A stretch of 64,000 nucleotides of DNA, taken from NCBI GenBank assembly GCA_963826795.1, contig CAWGYT010000008.1, positions 434,001-498,000 of the forward strand. Direction: 5' to 3'. The notes below the pieces were generated by a model. That model was not told the origin of the DNA, searched no databases, and saw nothing but the letters and a program-made list of their open reading frames with translations. Below, piece by piece: positions 28,696 to 38,020 of the stretch (its first letter is position 1; each line of letters starts with the position of its first letter). The DNA comes from CAWGYT01 sp963826795. GTDB lineage: Bacteria > Planctomycetota > Planctomycetia > Pirellulales > Pirellulaceae. The translations under genes were made by a program, and so were the position numbers.

Positions 28696-31240
28696 ATGAC
28701 TTGGCGAATCCCGAGCTGTTTCCTGCTGTTGACGACCGTCAGCCTCACGTTTGAGTCCCCGACTTTGCCGGCCGCGGAGCTGGCGGTTTTAACCGAACAG
28801 AATTGGGACGAATTTGCGCCGCAGGGCAAGGAAGTCGATTGCATCTATGGCGACATCGTGCTGCGCAACGAACACTGCGTTGCCGTGGTCGCACGCCCGA
28901 TTGCCGGACGTAACGCGAACTTGACGGTCCGCAACGTGGGTGGCTCGGTCATCGACTTGACGCAGCGTGACGCCCAGAACGATCAGCTCAGCGCTTTTTT
29001 CCCAGGCGGCGGCGATTTTGCCTTGCGAAGCGATCCGGACGGCGGCGAGCAAGTGCTGTACGCGAACACCGCTCAAGTGACTTATCGTTGTCAGTCGACG
29101 GTGGAGCCCGGGCGGCCGCAATTGGAGGTGGCGTACGAACTGGCCGACGGCACTCCCTGGCTGGAGATCGTCACCACCTACCGGAACGTCCATGGCGAGG
29201 CGATCGTCGTCGCTCTGCAGGATGCGATTCGCGCGGATCGAAGTTTTGAGTATTCGTTCCATGCCGATCAGCAACAATTCTGGGCGTGTGACGAGTGGTG
29301 GCATCAGGCTTATGGAGTGTGGGCGATGGAGCATGCCTATTCCGCGGTTGCCGATACCTTAGAGCGAGGTCGCCCGTTGCTGGCGCTTCGTCCCGCGCCA
29401 CAGGCGGCGACTGAAATCACTTTACGCGCCTGGCGCCGAGTACACCGTCCGGCGGAAGTTGGTGGTGGCGGCCAACCATGCCCAGCTCGGGGGAAGATTG
29501 CGCGAGATTGCCGGGGCCGCGCAAGAGCTCGTCACGCTCACCGTACGAGATGCGGCAGGACCGGTCGCCAACGCTTTGGTCAAATTGGCCAAGATCGGGG
29601 TCGAAGTCTCCCGCGAAACCGGTCGCACCGACCCGGCAGGGCAGCTTCAGGTCCAACTTGAACACGGCGACTATGCGTGCCAAGTCGAAGCGATCGGGCG
29701 GCCGGTTTGGTCGGACACCGTGCAGGTCGAGGGGCCCGTCAACTCGATCGTGACGCTGGAACAGCCGGGCTACGTCCGCGCCCGCATCACCGACTCACAG
29801 GGCCGACGAATCCCCTGCAAAGTTGAGTTCCGCGGACAGGCCGGAACGCCGGATCCGTTTTTCGGTCCGAACACCTACGAAGAGACAATCCAAAATCTGG
29901 TCTACTCGGCCACGGGGCAGTTCCGGCAAGAGCTGCAACCGGGCACCTACGAGGTGATTGTAAGTCACGGCCCCGAGTACGACGCGGTTTTCACGACCCT
30001 GACCGTGCAGCGTGGCGCGGACGCCGATTTGCAGGCTCAACTGACCCATTCCGTGACCACACCGGGTTGGATCAGTAGTGATTTCCACAGTCACTCCAGC
30101 CCCTCGGGTGACAACACCAGCAGCCAACGCGGCCGGGTGCTGAATTTGCTGAGCGAACATCTCGAGTTCGCTCCTTGCACCGAGCACAACCGGATCTCGA
30201 CCTACGTTCCTCATTTGGAGCATTTTCAAGCCACGCAAATGATGGCGACCTGCAGCGGGATGGAGCTAACCGGACGCCCCCTGCCGGTCAATCATCAGAA
30301 CGCGTTCCCGCTGGTGCACAAGCCGCGAACGCAGGACGGTGGGGGTCCAGAAACCGACGAAAATCCGGTGGTTCAAATCGAGCGACTTGCGTTCTGGGAT
30401 CGGCGCGCCCAGAAAGTCGTGCAAGGCAATCACCCCAATTTGATGCAGGTCCTGGGCGATCGCGACCTGGACGGGCAGCCGGACGGCGGTTTCGAGCGGA
30501 TGTTGGCGGCGATGGACGTTGTCGAAGTCCATCCGCCTCAGGATATCTTCAACTTCCCCTCCGCCCCGATTCCACCTCGCGACCGATCGAATGTGATCTA
30601 CAACTGGCTGCAACTGGTCAATCAAGGCTATCGGATCCCAGGGGTTGTCAACACGGACGCGCACTACAACTTCCATGGTTCCGGGTGGCTGAGGAACTAC
30701 TTGAAGAGCTCGACCGACGATCCGGCCCTGATCAGCGTCGCCGAGATGATCCACGCGGCGGAAGCGGGACACGTCATCATGACGAATGGCCCCTATTTGG
30801 AAGTTCACGCTACCGGCCAGGTGCAGGGCGAACAGCGCCAGGCATGGCCGGGCGACGACCTGGTCTCCGACCACGGTCAAGTTACGCTGCAGGTCCGCGT
30901 GCAATGTGCGAATTGGCTGGACATCAACCGCGTGCAGCTTTTCTTGAACGGTCGGCCCGACCCGCAGTATGACTTCCGTCGTGCAACCCAGCCGCACGCA
31001 TTTCAGCCGGGCGTCGTCAAGTTTGAAGCCGCCATCCCGCTGCAGCTTCCGACGGACACGCATCTGGTGGTCGCGGTCGCCGGCGAAGGGCTGACACTCG
31101 GACCCGTCGTCGGACCCGATCATCAGGGCGAGATGCCGGTTGCCGTGGCCAACCCGATTTTTGTGGACGTCGACGCGAACGGATTCCAGCCAAACGGAGA
31201 TACGCTGGGACTGCCGTTGCCGCTTGGCGAGTCGCCGTAA
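28696..31240 (+). CDS. Exported PHP-like (CehA/McbA-type) metallohydrolase, frameshift near 29425
   Basis: About 848 residues. A signal peptide (MTWRIPSCFLLLTTVSLTF) is followed by a beta-rich region, a carboxypeptidase-regulatory-like Ig segment (LTVRDAAGPVANALVKLAKI, then GQLQVQLEHGDYACQVEA) and a PHP-type metal-binding domain: WISSDFHSHSSPSGDN (HxH motif), CTEHNRIS and VVNTDAHYNFHG. Family members of this CehA/McbA type hydrolyse carbamates or phosphoesters. The first frame is lost near 29418-29430; dropping one base joins it to a frame reading GAEYTVRRKLVVAANHAQ and running to 31240. The substrate is unknown and an extracytoplasmic location is predicted. It converges with the diguanylate cyclase gene, stops 11 bp apart. 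Confidence 0.8.
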
Positions 31241-31251
31241 CGCCTTCGGGG

Positions 31252-32181
31252 TTAGTGCCGCGTCGAGATTTCCGTCTCGAACGAGGCATCGGGCGACTCG
31301 TAAAGGCTGAGCCGATTGCGGCCTGCTTTTTTGGAGTGGTAGAGGGCCTGATCGGCTTTCCTCAGCAGTGAGTCCTCGCTGTCGTCCGTGTCGGACAGGG
31401 CCATCCCCATGCTGAGCGTCACGGCAATCCGCGCGTCGTTGACGCCGACGTCGAAATTGGATTGCGCGATCTTATCCCGAATTCGTGACGCCACCGCGAC
31501 GCCGATGTCCGCATCGACACCGTTCAGCAGCACCGCGAACTCGTCACCCCCATAGCGCGCGATGTGGTCGCCGGGCCGAATCGCGGACTTGAGCGTTTGG
31601 CCAATTCGATGCACGACCTGATCGCCCGAGTGATGGCCGTGCGTATCGTTGATCCATTTGAAATGATCCACATCAATTAACAACAGCGCGAATGCCTCGC
31701 CATGGCGTTTCAACTTCGAAAGCATGAACTTGAGCGCCTCGTCGAGTGACTTGCGGTTACCCACGCCGGAGAGCGAATCCATGCGGGCCTCGACACGCGT
31801 GCGATCCAACTCCTGAGCCTGCTCTTCGAGTCGATAGCGTGTGCAGACCAGATCGTGTTCCAGGCGCCGGTTCGATTCCACCGCCTGCGAGATCTGCTGC
31901 AAGAGCGTCTGCTTGACGACCTCATATTCGCCGTAGGTCGAAAGATCACCGACCGTGCGTCCCACTGATTCCAATTCGGTGTTGTGCGTATCGACCTCGG
32001 TCGTCAATTCCTCCGCGCTCGTCACGACGTTCTGAAGTGCCTCGAGTGTTTTCCGTCGCTCTTCACGAATCTGTTCGCCGTGGCGACGCAGCGCGAAGCC
32101 GTAGCCCACGTAGGCACCAATCGCGATGCTTACGAGGATGCAAGGCAAGAGCCAGATCAGAATGTAGATCGACGCACTCAT
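31252..32181 (-). CDS. Membrane-anchored GGDEF diguanylate cyclase
   Basis: 309 residues. One N-terminal membrane segment (IYILIWLLPCILVSIAIGAYV) precedes a long coiled-coil linker (about 35-135) and a C-terminal GGDEF domain. The active-site motif is RYGGDEF, intact, and RPGD five residues before it is a good allosteric I-site, so the enzyme should make cyclic di-GMP from two GTP and be product-inhibited. Metal and substrate segments LLLIDVDHFKWINDTHGHHSGD and LRKADQALYHSKKAGRN are present. There is no periplasmic sensor domain, so any signal must reach it through the membrane segment or coiled coil. It is convergent with the PHP-type hydrolase gene. Target effectors are unknown. Confidence 0.93.
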   Translation of the reverse strand: MSASIYILIWLLPCILVSIAIGAYVGYGFALRRHGEQIREERRKTLEALQNVVTSAEELTTEVDTHNTELESVGRTVGDLSTYGEYEVVKQTLLQQISQAVESNRRLEHDLVCTRYRLEEQAQELDRTRVEARMDSLSGVGNRKSLDEALKFMLSKLKRHGEAFALLLIDVDHFKWINDTHGHHSGDQVVHRIGQTLKSAIRPGDHIARYGGDEFAVLLNGVDADIGVAVASRIRDKIAQSNFDVGVNDARIAVTLSMGMALSDTDDSEDSLLRKADQALYHSKKAGRNRLSLYESPDASFETEISTRH

Positions 32182-32399
32182 AACACCTTGACCTTCGTCG
32201 GCTCGCTAATGCGAACTCCGAAAGGGCGCGAGAGACAAACAGCCTTCGGTCGGCAGCGACCGGCGCAGAATCACGGTTCGGTACTTGGTAAATATAGGCC
32301 AGCTCCGTCTCGAAACGTCGCCCGGTCCGGAAATTCGCCGCGCTGCGTCAAGCGGCCTCGCAGCGTCAGGGGGACCCGCACCCGCGGCGGTTTCCCCTC

Positions 32400-32429
32400 A
32401 AAAAAAAGAAGCGGCGATGAGATCGCCGC
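32400..32429 (-). terminator. Rho-independent terminator downstream of the DUF1573 gene
   Basis: On the minus strand the 8-bp stem GCGGCGAT/ATCGCCGC with a 3-nt loop (32411-32429) is followed by TTC and a run of eight T (complement of about 32400-32408). It lies 107 bp past the DUF1573 stop, in a 354-bp gap (32182-32535) with no other recognisable content. Confidence 0.8.
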
Positions 32430-32535
32430 AGGCGCCTGGCCGTCTAGAAACGTCGTGTCTTACGCGACGGGCGAAGCGTGCAGCACCCGAGCCGGAAGGT
32501 CGGGCACATGCCGCTGCGTGGACGCAGAAACCCGC

Positions 32536-33531
32536 TCAGCTTCCGTTGGTTCGTCGCACCGTCGCGGTGGCGAGCACCGCCCCGGTCGCCCCCGAGCCCA
32601 AGTCGGTCTCGATCTGAATTTCACGCGAAATCTCGCCGTCATCTTGACCGGCCGTAAACTTGACCGGGATCAAATGCAGCGCCTTGGCCTCGTCGCTGGG
32701 CTGAAATTCAAAACAACCGTCTGGGCAGACCACCCGTGTGATTCGAAACGGCTTCTTGCTTTGGACGACGATCTTGCGGGAGACCGATTGCCCCGGTTCG
32801 ATCACTCCCAGGGCGAGCGAAGCCGGACTGACCGTCAACGGCGAGAGCACGTTCCCCTCCACCCGCAGCGGAATCTGCCGCTGCTGCTGATCGTTCGTGA
32901 TCAGAATCATTTGGTCATTGAAGTAGCCGGGAGGCGCGTCGGGCTTGAGCTGGACCCGCAGCTCGTAGCCGACTCGACCACTCAATCGCTGCTTCTCAAT
33001 CGGCTCAACAACCAAATTCTGGTTCGCGCTGCGAACGTCGACGATTTTCCAATCGCTGCGACCCGCATAGCTGACACTAACGGTCTGTGTCGCGCTCTCG
33101 CCCGAGTCGACCGATTCGAAATTGATCGTACCCGGGTCGAAGACGACGTCACCTCGAATAAAGCCCGTAATCATCAACTGGACTTCAGCGTAGTAGGGCT
33201 TGTCGATCGTGACGGTGATCGTGGCTTTCCGCTGGCCCAGGAAGGATCGCGTGTTAAACTCGACCAGAATCCCGCCCTTCTCCCACGTCTCAAGCGTCGG
33301 CTTGAGAATCTTCGGAGTCGCACAGCCGCAACTGGCGCGGACGCCTGCGATGTGAATCGTCTCCTTATAAATGTTCTGCATCTCGAACACGTATTCCGAC
33401 TTGGCCGCCCGAGCGACCGTGCCGAATTCATGACTGCTTTCCTGAAACATCTTTGCCGCCCAATCCTGAGCGACGACCACCTGCGACAGGACGCCGAGGA
33501 TCACCGGAGCAACCACGAAGTTGCGAAACAC
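32536..33531 (-). CDS. Exported DUF1573 protein
   Basis: 331 residues. A signal peptide (VFRNFVVAPVILGVLSQVVV, ending near VAQ) is followed by Ig-like beta-sandwich repeats. The DUF1573 core is recognisable: SSHEFGTVARAAKSEYVFEMQN, then the cysteine-containing VRASCGCATPKI, then LVEFNTRSFLGQRKATITV. A second segment (LALGVIEPGQSVSRKIVVQ, with two Cys in CPDGCFEF) repeats the pattern. Such proteins are abundant in Planctomycetes and Bacteroidetes and their role is unknown. Start: GTG at 33529-33531 has GGGGGAG just upstream and begins directly at the signal peptide; a start at 33630 would add 33 unconserved residues. A clear terminator follows at 32400-32429. Confidence 0.85.
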   Translation of the reverse strand: MFRNFVVAPVILGVLSQVVVAQDWAAKMFQESSHEFGTVARAAKSEYVFEMQNIYKETIHIAGVRASCGCATPKILKPTLETWEKGGILVEFNTRSFLGQRKATITVTIDKPYYAEVQLMITGFIRGDVVFDPGTINFESVDSGESATQTVSVSYAGRSDWKIVDVRSANQNLVVEPIEKQRLSGRVGYELRVQLKPDAPPGYFNDQMILITNDQQQRQIPLRVEGNVLSPLTVSPASLALGVIEPGQSVSRKIVVQSKKPFRITRVVCPDGCFEFQPSDEAKALHLIPVKFTAGQDDGEISREIQIETDLGSGATGAVLATATVRRTNGS

Positions 33532-34006
33532 TGCACTCCCCCTTTCTGACTCGGCGGAGCCTCCCCCGCCGGTGCGACGAACTTTGAGCGTGACAAGATC
33601 CAACGTGGCCCGAACCGCTGTCAGCGGCACGAGTTAGGCCAAGACTTTCGAAGCCTACATCACCACTTGCCGAAACTTGCCAAAAAATGTGGGCGCACTC
33701 GTTCAGCTCGCTTAGTCCGATTATTCGGCTCGATCCCAAGTCCGAGAAGAGCTTTTTTCGGAGAGGTCACCGCAGACTCCGCAAGATCGGCTGCCCACGG
33801 GCAACTTAACGTCGCGCCGCAAATTGCCTATTCAACTTTGTCGCATTGTCGCCGGCCCTCGTCGCGATGCCAAGACGCCCCGGGGATCGCAGCTCGTCCA
33901 TTTACAAGCGGCCCCCGATTTCGCTACAATGTGGGATTCGCTCTGAATCCCTCCCGCGGCGGGGGCAGTCGCTGAAGCCTTCACGCTCGTAGAATCAGCC
34001 GAATCG
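33532..34006. other. 475-bp divergent intergenic region upstream of ffh
   Basis: Apart from the promoter-like pair at 33901-33930 nothing recognisable is present. An SRP RNA gene was considered because of the neighbouring ffh, but no conserved GGAA/GCA tetraloop domain could be assembled by eye. Confidence 0.5.
33901..33930 (+). promoter_or_regulatory. Sigma-70-like promoter for ffh
   Basis: TTTACA (33901-33906) and TACAAT (33925-33930) are separated by 18 bp, about 76 bp before the ffh start. Both hexamers differ from consensus by one base. Assignment is by eye only. Confidence 0.45.
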
Positions 34007-35479
34007 ATGTTCGAATCCCTCCAGGATGGCCTGAAATCCGCCTTCCGATCGCTTCGCGGCAAAGGCAAGCTGACCGAGGCGAACATGCGCGACGGCTTAG
34101 CGCTTGTTGAGCAATCGCTGTTGGATGCCGACGTCAGCTTTGACGCAGTGCGCACTTTCATGGGAGAGGTGACGCAGGCGGCGCTCGGTCAACAGGTGCT
34201 CAATTCGCTGGACCCCACCAAGCAGTTGGTGGGAATCGTTCACGACGAGCTGGTCAAGATCATGGGGCCCGTCGACACGTCGCTCCACCTGCGCAAGGAC
34301 GGCACGTCGGTCCTGATGCTTTGCGGGCTGCAGGGTTCGGGCAAGACAACGAGCTGCGGCAAGCTTGCCCGTTTGATCCGGCAGAACGGGGCAACCGTGA
34401 TGCTGGTCGCGGCGGACCTGCAGCGTCCGGCGGCGATCGATCAATTGCATGTGATCGGCGACCAGCTGGGCATCCCCGTGCACTCCGAGCGGGGTCAAAC
34501 CGATCCGGTGCGAGTTTGCCGTGAAGCGGTGGCCAAGGCCAAGCGTGAAGGGATCCAGGTTGTGATCCTGGACACGGCCGGGCGTTTGGCAATTGACCAG
34601 GAGCTGATGGCGGAATTGACGCGGGTGGACCGCGACGTCCAGCCAGACCAGGCCTATTTGGTCGTGGACGGCATGACGGGCCAGGACGCCGTCCACAGCG
34701 CCGCCGCCTTCAACGACGCGTTGGAACTCGACGGCGTCATCATGACGAAGCTCGACGGCGACGCGCGGGGAGGGGCCTTGCTGTCGGTCAAGCACGTGAC
34801 GGGGGTGCCGATCAAATTCATCGGCACCGGTGAACATCTCGACTCCCTGGAACCGTTTCGCCCCGAAGGAATGGCCGGACGGATCCTGGGAATGGGCGAC
34901 ATGGTCGAAATGGTCCGCACGGCCCAGCAGGAATTCGACCAGGATCAGATGGCGGCCGCGGAGGAGAAACTGCGGCGCGGCGAGTTCACGCTGGAAGATT
35001 TTCGGACTCAGCTGCAACAACTGGCTCGGCCGGGCTTGATGCAGAAACTGCTGGGCTTAATGCCGGGCATGGGCGAACTGCGGGCGATGCTCGACCAAGC
35101 CAATGCCGAGACGGATATGAAGCGGCTGTTCGGAATCATTGACGCGATGACGCCGGCCGAACGACGCAATCCGCAGGTCATTGATGCCAGCCGACGACGG
35201 CGTATCGCGACCGGATCAGGGACCGAGTACCAGGAAGTCAATGATTTGCTCAAACAGTTCGATGGCATGGCCTCGATGATGAAATCCATGGCCGGCAAAG
35301 GCGCCGGGGATCGCATGCGGATGGTGCGTGAGCTCCAGCAGGGCGGGCTGCTCGACCCGGGGTCTCGCCTGTCGCGCCAGAAGCAGGGAACCGGCAAGCG
35401 CCTGTCCAACGAAGAGAAGGCCAAACTACGCAAACAGCGCGAAAAGGAACTGCGCCGACGACGACGGCGCGGGAGCTGA
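34007..35479 (+). CDS. ffh: Signal recognition particle GTPase Ffh
   Basis: 490 residues. The N domain (MFESLQDGLKSAFRSLRGKG) is followed by the G domain with G1 GLQGSGKTT, DTAGRL (G3) and TKLDGDARGGALLS (G4 and insertion), then the methionine-rich M domain (LLGLMPGMGELRAM, FDGMASMMKSM), which binds SRP RNA and signal sequences. It targets nascent membrane proteins to FtsY and SecYEG. The very basic C-terminus (RRRRRRGS) is slightly longer than usual. It starts the cluster ffh-rpsP-trmD-rplS, with rpsP 57 bp downstream. A promoter-like pair lies upstream. Length and motifs are complete, so the gene is intact. Confidence 0.97.
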   Translation: MFESLQDGLKSAFRSLRGKGKLTEANMRDGLALVEQSLLDADVSFDAVRTFMGEVTQAALGQQVLNSLDPTKQLVGIVHDELVKIMGPVDTSLHLRKDGTSVLMLCGLQGSGKTTSCGKLARLIRQNGATVMLVAADLQRPAAIDQLHVIGDQLGIPVHSERGQTDPVRVCREAVAKAKREGIQVVILDTAGRLAIDQELMAELTRVDRDVQPDQAYLVVDGMTGQDAVHSAAAFNDALELDGVIMTKLDGDARGGALLSVKHVTGVPIKFIGTGEHLDSLEPFRPEGMAGRILGMGDMVEMVRTAQQEFDQDQMAAAEEKLRRGEFTLEDFRTQLQQLARPGLMQKLLGLMPGMGELRAMLDQANAETDMKRLFGIIDAMTPAERRNPQVIDASRRRRIATGSGTEYQEVNDLLKQFDGMASMMKSMAGKGAGDRMRMVRELQQGGLLDPGSRLSRQKQGTGKRLSNEEKAKLRKQREKELRRRRRRGS

Positions 35480-35536
35480 ACTTAGGAAAAGCACCATTTC
35501 TGTCCCCAATCCACCGTTTGTTCAGGAGGTTACCAA

Positions 35537-35974
35537 GTGGCTGTACGAATTCGACTCAAGCGAATGGGCCGCACGCATCGGCCGTTCTATCGCGTCTGCG
35601 CGATGGACGCACGCTCGCCCCGCGACGGGCGCGTGATCGAAGAGCTGGGATACTATGATCCGATGGTCCAAGAGACCGACGCCCGCGCCGTCCTGAACGG
35701 AGAACGCGTCGACTACTGGCTGGGCGTGGGAGCGCAGCCCAGTGACAAGGTCAAGGTCTTGATTCGCAAGTACGGCACGGGCGGGACGCATCTCGAGTCT
35801 CAGCGCGAGGCGCTCAGCCGCCTCAAGACACGACCGGCGCCACCCCAGCCCGCTCCGGTCGTCCTGCCGAAGAAAGAAGCGCCCGCCGCCCCGCCCGCGG
35901 CTGAAGAGCCGGTTGCGGCGGGAGCCGAAGCGGAAGGTGGCGACGCGGCCAGTGCCCCGGCCAACGAAGAATAG
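35537..35974 (+). CDS. rpsP: 30S ribosomal protein S16 with acidic/Pro-Ala C-terminal extension
   Basis: 145 residues. The first ~85 (MAVRIRLKRMGRTHRPFYRV, IEELGYYDPM, VDYWLGVGAQPSDKV) are a complete bS16, which binds 16S rRNA early in small-subunit assembly. The remaining ~55 residues are a low-complexity Ala/Pro/Glu tail not found in the compact family form. The start is GTG 35537, fixed by AGGAGG at 35524-35529, 7 nt upstream, one of the best ribosome sites in the window. trmD begins 6 bp after the stop, so these are co-transcribed. The usual rimM gene between rpsP and trmD is absent. Confidence 0.96.
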   Translation: MAVRIRLKRMGRTHRPFYRVCAMDARSPRDGRVIEELGYYDPMVQETDARAVLNGERVDYWLGVGAQPSDKVKVLIRKYGTGGTHLESQREALSRLKTRPAPPQPAPVVLPKKEAPAAPPAAEEPVAAGAEAEGGDAASAPANEE

Positions 35975-35980
35975 CGTTCG

Positions 35981-36766
35981 ATGCGGTTCGACATCGTGAC
36001 CCTGTTCCCCGACCTGTTTGCCGGCTATCTAAGTCAAAGCCTGCTGAACAAGGCCCTGGAACGAGGCCTCGTCGCGATCAACTTGTTCAATCTGCGTGAC
36101 TGGTCCAAAGACAAACACCAAACGGTCGATGATCGCCCCTACGGCGGCGGTCCAGGAATGGTGCTCAAGGTCGACACGGTGGTGAGTTGTGTCGAAAGCG
36201 TCCAGTCCGACGACGAACAACCCGGTAACGTGATCCTGTTCACGCCCCAAGGGCGTCGACTCAACCAACAACTTGTGGAGGAATTGGCTCAGCGCAACCG
36301 ACACGTCCTGCTGTGCGGGCGATACGAGGGCTTCGATCAGCGCGTCGTGGACCTCCTGGGCCCCGACGAAATTTCGCTCGGGGACTTTGTGCTCAACGGC
36401 GGCGAGGTGGCGGCCATGGCCTTGATCGACGCCGTGATTCGCCTCGTCCCGGGAGTGCTTGGCGACGAGCGGAGTCACCAGGACGATTCGTTTTCCAGCG
36501 GTAACCGACTACTCGAATGCCCTCAGTACACCCGGCCCCGCGAGTTCCGTGGGTACCAAGTGCCCGACGTCCTATTGAGCGGAGACCACGAACGAATCGC
36601 CCGATGGCGAGCCGAACAAAGCCTGCAGCGGACGGCCCATCGCCGGGCGGACCTGCTCCCAAACCATCCCGTTCCGCCCGCCCGCGAAACTCAAACCATG
36701 TCCGCAACCGAGTCGACCGAATCCGAAATCAAGCCTCTAGGAGACAACGACAAGCCCGTTTCCTGA
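35981..36766 (+). CDS. trmD: tRNA (guanine-37-N1)-methyltransferase
   Basis: 261 residues. TrmD uses S-adenosylmethionine to methylate G37 of tRNAs with GG at 36-37, preventing frameshifting. The SPOUT trefoil-knot signatures are complete: FDIVTLFPDLFAGYLSQSLL, DDRPYGGGPGMVLK, LLCGRYEGFDQRV and ISLGDFVLNGGEVAAMALID, followed by DERSHQDDSF and a C-terminal domain with YQVPDVLLSGDH. About 30 extra unstructured residues end the protein. It lies 6 bp after rpsP and 84 bp before rplS in the same direction, as in many bacteria except that rimM is missing. No anomalies in the catalytic core. Confidence 0.97.
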   Translation: MRFDIVTLFPDLFAGYLSQSLLNKALERGLVAINLFNLRDWSKDKHQTVDDRPYGGGPGMVLKVDTVVSCVESVQSDDEQPGNVILFTPQGRRLNQQLVEELAQRNRHVLLCGRYEGFDQRVVDLLGPDEISLGDFVLNGGEVAAMALIDAVIRLVPGVLGDERSHQDDSFSSGNRLLECPQYTRPREFRGYQVPDVLLSGDHERIARWRAEQSLQRTAHRRADLLPNHPVPPARETQTMSATESTESEIKPLGDNDKPVS

Positions 36767-36850
36767 GCACGCGACCGCACGGTGCCAACCGTGCGCCACA
36801 TGAACCGCCACCGCATTTGCCTCTCCACCACACAAAGGAATCGTATCGCC

Positions 36851-37207
36851 ATGAATCGCAATGAACTGCTCCATCTGGCCAGCCACACGTGCCTGAAACC
36901 AAGCCCTCCGGAATTCGAAATCGGAGATACCGTCGACGTTCATACGAAGATCCTCGAGGGCGAAAAAGAGCGGATCCAGGTCTTCACGGGAACCGTCATC
37001 GCGCGAGCGGGATCCGGGATCAGCGAGACGTTCACCGTGCGACGCATCGTGGCCGGCGAAGGCGTCGAGCGGAAATTCCCGCTGCACTCCCCGCGGGTCG
37101 ACAAGGTCGAGGTCAAGCGATCGAGCGTGGTGCGACGCGCCAAGCTGTACTTTCTGCGTGACCGCGTCGGCAAGGCCGTACGCCTGAAAGAACGCCGTCG
37201 TTCGTAA
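36851..37207 (+). CDS. rplS: 50S ribosomal protein L19
   Basis: 118 residues, normal for bL19, which sits at the subunit interface of the large subunit. Typical segments: FEIGDTVDVHTKILEGEKER, QVFTGTVIARAGSGISETFT, GEGVERKFPLHSPRVDKVEV and the basic end RAKLYFLRDRVGKAVRLKE. Start ATG 36851 is preferred, with AAAGGAA at 36834-36840 upstream and conservation beginning immediately; in-frame codons further upstream would add a non-homologous leader. It is the last gene of the ffh-rpsP-trmD-rplS cluster. yraN lies downstream on the opposite strand. Confidence 0.96.
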   Translation: MNRNELLHLASHTCLKPSPPEFEIGDTVDVHTKILEGEKERIQVFTGTVIARAGSGISETFTVRRIVAGEGVERKFPLHSPRVDKVEVKRSSVVRRAKLYFLRDRVGKAVRLKERRRS

Positions 37208-37419
37208 CGAACCACGATTCTGGGTTGAGAAAGGCACAACGGCCGGGAGGGCGAGGCTCCTGCCGAGCCGAACTTGTGTGGTGCGCCGTCCTGCGACTTT
37301 CCGACAAGAGCTTCGTCCTCGCGAGACGATCCCTCTTCTTGACTTCGGCAGTCCACTCGCAAGCCAATCCGACGTGAACACCGAATTGGCGGAACCACTG
37401 ATTTAGCTGAACCGCCGAA

Positions 37420-37941
37420 TTAGCTGAACCACTGCCGAGTGCCCGTCGCCTCGAACGCGTCGCGCACATGCTGGATCTCGGGGCGCCGACGGTCGCTCGG
37501 CCAAGTGATCGCGACGACGTCGAATCGAGCCGAACAGTGCAACAGGTCGTTGCGACGGAGATAGGCCAGTGCCAGCCGGGTAAGTCGTTGCTGCTTCTGA
37601 GCCGTCACGGCCTCGAGAGGGTGCCCCGCCTGGTGCGATCGGCGGGTCTTGACCTCCACGAAGACGACCGTCCGGCCCTCCACGGCGATCAGATCGATTT
37701 CTCCCCACGCCATCCGCTGCTGCCTCGCAATCAGGATCATCCCCTGCTTGCGGAGGTATCGGGCCGCCAGTCGCTCGCCTCGATCTCCGAAGGCGTCTTT
37801 CCCCGGCCAGATTCGCCCCGGCCAGATTCGCCCCGGCCAAATTCGCCCCGGCCAGATTCGCCCGACCCAGTGCCGCCATCGTGCGAGCCGCCGAGCAACA
37901 CGCTCCCATCCGGCCAATCGCCGTGCGATCGCCCCTCTCAT
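37420..37941 (-). CDS. yraN: YraN family (UPF0102) nuclease-like protein with in-frame pentapeptide repeats
   Basis: 173 residues. The C-terminal ~120 (GDRGERLAARYLRKQGM, GEIDLIAVEGRTVVFVEVKT) are a complete UPF0102/YraN domain of the PD-(D/E)XK nuclease-like fold, with the G-E-I-D and E-V-K catalytic-type triad intact. The cellular role is uncertain; DNA repair or recombination is suspected from the fold. The unusual part is the N-terminus: a basic leader (MRGAIARRLAGWERVARR) followed by four tandem GRIWP pentapeptides encoded by a 15-bp DNA repeat (37801-37860). The start ATG 37939-37941 has GGAAGG upstream. It is convergent with rplS; in other bacteria yraN also lies near the rplS region. 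Confidence 0.88.
   Translation of the reverse strand: MRGAIARRLAGWERVARRLARWRHWVGRIWPGRIWPGRIWPGRIWPGKDAFGDRGERLAARYLRKQGMILIARQQRMAWGEIDLIAVEGRTVVFVEVKTRRSHQAGHPLEAVTAQKQQRLTRLALAYLRRNDLLHCSARFDVVAITWPSDRRRPEIQHVRDAFEATGTRQWFS
37801..37860. repeat. 15-bp tandem repeat, 4 copies, inside yraN
   Basis: CCCCGGCCAGATTCG occurs four times head-to-tail with one substitution. Read on the minus strand it keeps the frame and encodes repeated R-I-W-P-G in the N-terminal extension of YraN. The copies are nearly identical at DNA level, indicating recent expansion. Confidence 0.95.
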
Positions 37942-38020
37942 CTCGACCTTCCTTCGAGCGACCTGCCGGATCGGCCAAGTTCCGCAAGGCGACGCCTTGA
38001 AAAACCACGTTCCCCAAGAC

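Noticed and set aside
31984..33549. 521-codon open frame on the plus strand
   Set aside because: It is antisense to the GGDEF N-terminus and the DUF1573 gene. No recognisable domain.
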